A stretch of 10,922 bases of DNA from an uncultured Burkholderiales bacterium (GTDB lineage Bacteria > Pseudomonadota > Gammaproteobacteria > Burkholderiales > Burkholderiaceae_D). The stretch is from NCBI GenBank assembly GCA_937872165.1, contig CALMOR010000120.1, positions 2,729 through 13,650 of the forward strand, in the 5' to 3' direction. The translations under genes were made by a program, and so were the position numbers. The notes below the pieces were generated by a model, which searched no databases, was not told where the DNA came from, and saw nothing but the letters and a program-made list of their open reading frames with translations. This document shows positions 7,056-10,922 of the stretch, in pieces. The stretch's first letter is position 1; every line of letters starts with the position of its first letter.

Positions 7056-7069
7056 CGGCGACGACGGGC

Positions 7070-8068
7070 TCACATCTCGACGAGCACGGCGCCCCACGTG
7101 AAGCCGCCGCCGACTCCTTCCATCAACACCTTGTGACCGCTGCGGATGCGGCCGTCGCGGACCGCGACGTCGAGCGCGAGCGGGATCGACGCGGCCGACG
7201 TATTGCCGTGTTCGCCGACGGTGGCGACCATCCTGTCGAGCGGCAGCCCGAGCTTCCGGCAGGTGCCCTGCATGATGCGGATGTTGGCCTGGTGCGGGAT
7301 GAGCCAGTCGAGTTCGGCCGCGGACAGGTCGGCCGCGGCGAGGGTCTCGACGGCCACCTTCTCGAGTACGTTGACCGCGAGCTTGAAGACGGCGGGACCA
7401 TCCATCGTGAGGAACGCGTTGCCCGACACGACGCCGTGATCGACGTTGCCGGGCACGCACAGGATGCCGACGTGACGGCCGTCCGAATGCAGCCGGCTCG
7501 CGAGGACGCCGGGCCGCTCGGACGCGGTCATGACCACCGCGCCCGCGCCGTCGCCGAAGAGGACGCAGGTGGTGCGGTCCCGGAAGTCGAGGATGCGCGA
7601 GAAGACCTCGGCGCCGATCACGAGCACGTTGGTCGCCTGCCCCGCACGGATGAACGCGTCGGCCGTCGTCAGCGCGTACGTGAAGCCGCTGCAGACCGCC
7701 TGCAGGTCGAAGGCCGCGCACTGATTGCCGATGCCGAGCTTGTTCTGGACGATGCAGGCCGTGCTCGGGAACACCATGTCCGGCGTGGACGTCGCGACGA
7801 TGATGAGGTCGATCGCCGACGCGTCGAGCGCCGCCGCCTCCAGCGCCCGCTTCGCCGCCTCGACGGCGAGATCGCTCGACGGCACGTCCGGGGCAGCGAA
7901 GTGACGCACGTGGATGCCGCTGCGCGAGACGATCCATTCGTCGCTCGTCTCGATGCCGTTGCTCGCGAGTTCCGCAGCCAGCATCTCGTTGGTGACCCGG
8001 CGCGGCGGCAGATAGCTGCCGGTGCCGACGATCGACGACCAGCCGTTCGTGTCGGGACGGGACGCCAT
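7070..8068 (-). CDS. fabH: 3-oxoacyl-ACP synthase III (KAS III)
   Basis: This 332-residue condensing enzyme starts fatty-acid synthesis by joining acetyl-CoA to malonyl-ACP. The Cys-His-Asn triad is visible: Cys126 in LQAVCSGF, His259 in IPHQANIRI, and Asn289 in GEHGNTSAAS. The FGDGAGAVV motif (171-179) and the closing EGVGGGFTWGAVLV sequence are also typical. Length is slightly above E. coli FabH (317) owing to a short N-terminal extension. The start lies two bases after the plsX stop (TGAGCATG) with no strong ribosome-binding site, so translation is probably coupled to plsX. Confidence 0.97.
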   Translation of the reverse strand: MASRPDTNGWSSIVGTGSYLPPRRVTNEMLAAELASNGIETSDEWIVSRSGIHVRHFAAPDVPSSDLAVEAAKRALEAAALDASAIDLIIVATSTPDMVFPSTACIVQNKLGIGNQCAAFDLQAVCSGFTYALTTADAFIRAGQATNVLVIGAEVFSRILDFRDRTTCVLFGDGAGAVVMTASERPGVLASRLHSDGRHVGILCVPGNVDHGVVSGNAFLTMDGPAVFKLAVNVLEKVAVETLAAADLSAAELDWLIPHQANIRIMQGTCRKLGLPLDRMVATVGEHGNTSAASIPLALDVAVRDGRIRSGHKVLMEGVGGGFTWGAVLVEM

Positions 8069-8070
8069 GC

Positions 8071-9174
8071 TCAGAACAGCGAAGCGACCTGCTTGTCGCC
8101 GCGCGTCCCGCTTTGCCGCTCCGACGCCGCGATGTCCGCTTCGTCGAGCGACGTCCGCATGCTCTTCATCGAAGCGACGATGCGCGAGGCGACGTCGTGG
8201 CGCGCGGCGTCGCAGGCGCGCGAGATGGCATGCCCGAACGCGAACGCGTCGGCCGACCCGTGGCTCTTGATGACGAGGCCGCGCAGGCCGAGCAGGCTCG
8301 CGCCGTTGTAGCGCCGATGATCGACGCGACGCCGCAGGCGATCGAGCACCGGCATCGCGACCAGCGCGGCGAGCATCGTCATCGGGTTGCGCTTGAACTC
8401 CTCGCGGATGAAGCCGCCGAGCATCTGCGCGAGACCCTCCGAGGTCTTCAACGCGACGTTGCCGACGAAGCCGTCGCAGACGATGACGTCGACGACACCG
8501 CCGAAGATGTCGTTGCCTTCGACGTTGCCGCGGAAGTCGAGCTGGCCGCGATCGGACGCGGCGCGCATCAGCTCGCCGGCCTCCTTGACCGTGTCGTTGC
8601 CCTTGATGATCTCTTCGCCGATGTTGAGCAGGCCGACGCTCGGCCTCGCCTTGCCGTCGACCGCCGCCACGAGGGCACTGCCCATGATCGCGAACTGCAG
8701 CAGGTGGTCGGCCGTGCAGTCGACGTTGGCGCCGAGATCCAGCATGGTCGTCGCGTTGCCGGTGCGGTTCGGCAGCAGCGTGGCGATGGCCGGCCGGTCG
8801 ATACCGTCGATCGTCTTGAGCACGTAGCGCGAGATGGCCATCAGCGCACCGGTGTTGCCGGCGCTCACGCAGGCGTCGGCACGATCTTCCTTGACGAGGT
8901 TGATCGCGACCCGCATCGACGAGTCGCGCTTCCTGCGCAACGCGATCTCGATCGAGTCGTCCATCGCGACGATCTCCGACGCGGCGACGAGCTCGAGCCG
9001 CGATCGATCGACGGGCCGCTTGCCGGACTTCAGTGCCGCATCGATGGCGGCGACATCGCCGACGAGGAGGATGCGGACGTCCGGATGCCGTTCGAGGAAC
9101 TGGAGCGATGCGGGGATCGTGACCGAAAGGCCATGATCGCCGCCCATGCTGTCGATCGCGATGCGAGCCGGCAT
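8071..9174 (-). CDS. plsX: Phosphate acyltransferase PlsX
   Basis: This 367-residue enzyme converts acyl-ACP to acyl-phosphate, the donor used by PlsY to acylate glycerol-3-phosphate, so it links fatty-acid synthesis to phospholipid formation. Family motifs are in order: DSMGGD (8-13), SAGNTGAL (104-111), LDLGAN (145-150), LNIGEE (183-188), GNVEGNDIF (217-224) and CDGFVGNVALKTSEG (233-247). The C-terminal tail after about 335 is charged and variable, as usual. The ATG at 9174 gives the expected N terminus RIAIDSMGGD; the ribosome-binding site is weak. Upstream, the rpmF position is damaged, so any coupling of plsX translation to rpmF would be lost in this genome. Confidence 0.97.
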   Translation of the reverse strand: MPARIAIDSMGGDHGLSVTIPASLQFLERHPDVRILLVGDVAAIDAALKSGKRPVDRSRLELVAASEIVAMDDSIEIALRRKRDSSMRVAINLVKEDRADACVSAGNTGALMAISRYVLKTIDGIDRPAIATLLPNRTGNATTMLDLGANVDCTADHLLQFAIMGSALVAAVDGKARPSVGLLNIGEEIIKGNDTVKEAGELMRAASDRGQLDFRGNVEGNDIFGGVVDVIVCDGFVGNVALKTSEGLAQMLGGFIREEFKRNPMTMLAALVAMPVLDRLRRRVDHRRYNGASLLGLRGLVIKSHGSADAFAFGHAISRACDAARHDVASRIVASMKSMRTSLDEADIAASERQSGTRGDKQVASLF

Positions 9175-9246
9175 GCGTGCGGCTTCAGCGTCGACCAGCG
9201 GGCAGTGTCGAAAGACGACGCGGGTCGCGCCGTCGAGGCCCGACGA

Positions 9247-9291
9247 TCACTCGTCGTTCTTGGTCTTGACGACCTTCTTGCCGCGATAGAA
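9247..9291 (-). pseudogene. rpmF: Remnant of rpmF (ribosomal protein L32), C-terminal 14 codons only
   Basis: The minus strand encodes FYRGKKVVKTKNDE and a TGA stop. This closely matches the C-terminal end of proteobacterial L32, a 50S protein of about 60 residues, and lies exactly where rpmF is expected between yceD and plsX. The rest is absent. Upstream in the same frame the codons are a low-complexity string rich in Phe, Val and Ser with no ATG, GTG or TTG before an in-frame TAA at about 9376. The expected N terminus (MAVQQNKKSPSKRGMHR-like in this clade) is not in any frame nearby. A frameshift is therefore not enough to explain it: about 45 codons are missing. Either the gene is truly broken, with L32 encoded elsewhere, or the stretch is misassembled. 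Confidence 0.68.
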
Positions 9292-9356
9292 GACGGAAAC
9301 GACGAAGACGAAAACGAAACAGCGAAAGCGAAACGACGAAGGCGGGACGACGAAAA
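9292..9356 (+). repeat. Low-complexity purine-rich tract in place of the rpmF body
   Basis: About 65 bases are made almost only of CGAA, CGAAA, GACGAA and GAAGACG-like units on the plus strand, that is TTCGTC/TTTCG units on the minus strand. It is visibly poorer in C+G than its surroundings and does not code for a recognisable protein. It starts where the rpmF remnant loses similarity and ends at a plausible rpmF leader. It could be an expanded simple repeat after a deletion, or a product of faulty assembly or base calling. Confidence 0.6.
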
Positions 9357-9369
9357 ATTCAAGCCGCGG

Positions 9370-9378
9370 ATGTTAGCA
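9370..9378 (-). promoter_or_regulatory. Candidate extended -10 promoter for rpmF-plsX-fab
   Basis: On the minus strand the sequence reads TGC-TAACAT, an extended -10 element with a four-of-six match to TATAAT. It stands in the gap after yceD, just before the T-rich leader GGCTTGAATTTTTC. Position fits an internal promoter for rpmF, plsX and the fab genes. It has the same TGCTAnnAT form as the box upstream of acpP. No -35 match is visible. Motif and position only. Confidence 0.45.
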
Positions 9379-9470
9379 CGGCCCGCCGTCGCGGCGCTCG
9401 TGCGTTGATCGAGGAAGAGTTTGGAAACAACGGACTAGGGATCGCCACGACAGGTCTCGCGCGTCGTCGC

Positions 9471-9980
9471 TCACCGCTCGCCGTCCCCGCCGCCATCGTG
9501 GTTGCCCGCCGTCGTCTTCCAACCCGCGAGCGCCGCGAACGGCGACGGCTTCGTCGACGGCGCGACGCTGCCGGCCCCGGCCGGGCAGACGGCATGACGC
9601 GGAGCGATCGGCAATGCGAGCAGGACTTCGTCCTCGATCAGCGTGTCCGTCTCGAAGGCCTCGGAGCCGACCACGACGTCGTAGTCGTCGTCCTGGTCCA
9701 GCGCCTCGGCCGCGTCCTCGTCCTTCGCGATCAGGAATCGCGAGCGCAGCTGCAGCGGCTTCGTCATCGGTCCGAGGCAACGCTGACAGGTCAGCACGAC
9801 CTCGCCGTCGACCGCGAGGTCGAGGCGGAGCGCACCGTGGCGGCCCTTGGTCGACCCGGTCGCGGACCAGGAGAGTCCACCGCCGCGGTCGGGCGTGTCG
9901 ACGCGCGGCAGGTCGACCATCGAGACCGTGCCCGAAGCGGTCCGGTGCTGTCGTGCGAACTCGAACAGATCGATCTTCAT
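9471..9980 (-). CDS. yceD: YceD family protein (DUF177)
   Basis: This 169-residue acidic protein belongs to the YceD/DUF177 family, which almost always sits before rpmF and has been linked in other bacteria and plants to 23S rRNA or 50S subunit accumulation. Visible features are the CxxC-like pair Cys65/Cys68 in LTCQRCLGPM, an acidic middle (87-101, KDEDAAEALDQDDDY), the DEVLLALPIAPRHAVC block (117-132), and the usual closing SPFAALAGWK. A Gly/Asp-rich tail of about 14 residues (156-169) follows. The ATG at 9980 gives the family-like start MKIDLFEFAR. The frame runs further upstream through the G-rich tract, but that extension is not conserved family sequence. A TATCAT box 12 bases before the ATG could serve as a promoter -10, but this is weak. 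The annotation is firm for the family, while the molecular role is only partly known. Confidence 0.93.
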   Translation of the reverse strand: MKIDLFEFARQHRTASGTVSMVDLPRVDTPDRGGGLSWSATGSTKGRHGALRLDLAVDGEVVLTCQRCLGPMTKPLQLRSRFLIAKDEDAAEALDQDDDYDVVVGSEAFETDTLIEDEVLLALPIAPRHAVCPAGAGSVAPSTKPSPFAALAGWKTTAGNHDGGGDGER

Positions 9981-10027
9981 GGTCCGCGATGATACGGTCC
10001 GCGTCGAACCGTCGGTCGAGACGTCGG

Positions 10028-10077
10028 CCCCCCCCCCCCCCCCGGATGCCGCCCCGGCCCCCCCCCCCCCCGCCCCC
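10028..10077 (+). repeat. Two long poly-C tracts (C16 and C14) in the divergent yceD-maf region
   Basis: The plus strand has 16 consecutive C (10028-10043) and 14 consecutive C (10058-10071), with a C4 block between them and a C5 block after. The tracts lie 47-97 bases upstream of yceD and shortly before the best maf start. On the minus strand they form four or more G-runs. Homopolymers this long are rare in bacteria, slip during replication, and are also a known weak point of sequencing. In the frame of Maf they encode a proline-rich stretch (APPPPPDAAPAPPPPAPT). Confidence 0.8.
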
Positions 10078-10095
10078 ACCCGATTGATCGCTCCC

Positions 10096-10698
10096 GTGCC
10101 CAACGCCCACCGTCCTCCGCTCGTCCTCGCCTCCGGCTCGCCGTATCGAAAGCAGCTGCTCGAACGTCTGCGCCTTCCCTTCGTCGTCGACGTCGCGAAC
10201 GTCGACGAGACCGCTCGCGACGGAGAGGCGCCCGCCGACACCGCGTCGCGCCTGTCCGTCGCGAAGGCACGGACCGTGGCGACGCGTCGTCGCGACGCCG
10301 TCGTCGTCGGCTCCGATCAGGTCGCCGAGTGCGAAGGCCGCCCCTTCGGCAAGCCGGGCACGCACGAGGCCGCGGTGCTGCAGCTGCGGACGCTGCGCGG
10401 TCGCACGGTGCTGTTCCACAGCGGACTCTGCCTCGTGTCCCCGGCGCACGAGGACGATGCGCCGGTCCGCGTGATCACGACGGCCGTCCGCTATCGCGAC
10501 GTCGACGACGACACCATCGAGCGCTACCTGCGCGTCGAGGAGCCTTACGACTGCGCAGGCAGCGCGAAGGCCGAAGGGCTCGGCATCGCGCTCGTCGAGC
10601 GAATCGACAGCGACGATCCCACCGCTCTCGTCGGCCTGCCGCTGATCGCGCTCGTCACGATGCTCGACGCGATCGCCTATCCGCTCTTCGGACGATGA
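10096..10698 (+). CDS. Maf/YceF-type nucleotide pyrophosphatase (probable 7-methyl-GTP pyrophosphatase)
   Basis: This is a 200-residue Maf-family house-cleaning enzyme that hydrolyses non-canonical nucleotides. Conserved blocks are LASGSPYRKQLLERL (10-24), VDET (36-39), GSDQVAECEGRPFGKPG (72-88) with the acidic Asp74, then CAGSAKAEGLGIALVERI and DPTALVGLPLIALVTML. GSDQV and CAGS.K.EG.GI are features of the E. coli YceF subgroup, known for m7GTP pyrophosphatase activity, rather than the YhdE (dTTP/UTP) type. The GTG at 10096 gives the expected short N terminus, though no Shine-Dalgarno sequence is visible. The frame remains open upstream: TTG at 10084 or ATG at 9979 are alternatives, the latter adding 39 residues through the poly-C tracts and overlapping the yceD start codon. 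The stop overlaps the next gene's start (ATGA). Confidence 0.92.
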   Translation: MPNAHRPPLVLASGSPYRKQLLERLRLPFVVDVANVDETARDGEAPADTASRLSVAKARTVATRRRDAVVVGSDQVAECEGRPFGKPGTHEAAVLQLRTLRGRTVLFHSGLCLVSPAHEDDAPVRVITTAVRYRDVDDDTIERYLRVEEPYDCAGSAKAEGLGIALVERIDSDDPTALVGLPLIALVTMLDAIAYPLFGR

Positions 10699-10922
10699 GC
10701 GCCGGCACGCTGTACCTGATCCCGAACGCGCTCGGCCCGGGCGACCTGCAGTCGGTGCTGCCCGCCGCGACGTCGAGTGTCGCCGCGCGCCTCGACTACT
10801 TCATCGGCGAGAACGCGAAGTCCACGCGCGGCTTCCTGAAGCGCGTCGACGCGCTGGCCCCGCTGGCGCATCCGCTCCAGCGGATCGAGATCGTCGAGCT
10901 CCACGTCGCGACGCCCGCCGCC
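10695..10922 (+). CDS. SAM-dependent methyltransferase, tetrapyrrole-methylase (RsmI-like) family, N-terminal part
   Basis: The 76 residues present begin MSAGTLYLIPNALGPGD, then ARLDYFIGENAKSTRGFLKRVD and later IEIVELHVATPAA. This matches the start of the SAM-dependent methyltransferase family that follows maf in betaproteobacteria and is related to RsmI, the 16S rRNA 2'-O-methyltransferase. Here the usual glycine-rich TPIGNLxD loop of RsmI is replaced by IPNALGPGD, and FIGENAKSTRGFLK corresponds to the FVAEnxRsaRrFLk region, so it is probably the separate RsmI-like branch of unknown substrate. The ATG at 10695 overlaps the maf stop in ATGA, so the pair is translationally coupled. The gene runs off the right edge. 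Confidence 0.85.
   Translation, partial: MSAGTLYLIPNALGPGDLQSVLPAATSSVAARLDYFIGENAKSTRGFLKRVDALAPLAHPLQRIEIVELHVATPAA

Noticed and set aside
9030..9362. 110-codon minus-strand frame starting with TTG just after the candidate rpmF promoter
   Set aside because: It is Ser/Arg-rich low complexity, runs into plsX in another frame, and has no ribosome-binding site or recognisable family.
1..10922. Search for mobile elements, CRISPR repeats, tRNA/rRNA genes, toxin-antitoxin or phage genes
   Set aside because: None seen; gene content and order are those of a conserved housekeeping region.

Overview
The window is a GC-rich chromosomal segment from a proteobacterium, most likely a betaproteobacterium. 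The basis is gene order and protein character: yceD, rpmF (remnant), plsX, fabH, fabD, fabG, acpP, fabF, a ygfX-like gene, rpoE, rseA, rseB and mucD all lie on the minus strand, and maf plus a SAM-dependent methyltransferase gene diverge on the plus strand. This is the conserved housekeeping order I know from betaproteobacteria. No rRNA, tRNA, CRISPR array, transposase, phage gene or defence gene is visible.

Layout, in the direction of minus-strand transcription: yceD starts at 9980. Then comes a disturbed stretch (about 9247-9378) where rpmF (ribosomal protein L32) should be. Next is the type II fatty-acid and phospholipid block plsX-fabH-fabD-fabG-acpP-fabF (9174 down to 3565). A small membrane protein gene of the YgfX family follows and overlaps rpoE by one base. 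The envelope-stress set rpoE-rseA-rseB and the 5' part of mucD (cut by the window edge at base 1) complete the lane. On the plus strand, maf (YceF type) overlaps a tetrapyrrole-methylase-family gene, which is cut at the right edge.

How the genes work together: PlsX, FabD, FabH, FabG, FabF and AcpP make and hand over acyl chains for membrane lipids. RpoE, RseA, RseB and MucD sense and repair damage in the envelope built from those lipids. YceD and L32 belong to 50S ribosome supply and commonly sit at the head of this cluster.

The window is mostly ordinary core genome. Two places stand out. First, rpmF seems reduced to its last 14 codons, with the body replaced by a low-complexity GAA/CGA-rich stretch. 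Second, the divergent yceD-maf region carries runs of 16 and 14 cytosines that, at the lengths given, keep a proline-rich extension in frame with Maf. Both could be real biology or assembly error, and they sit only about 0.7 kb apart. I found no evidence for a new multi-gene system.
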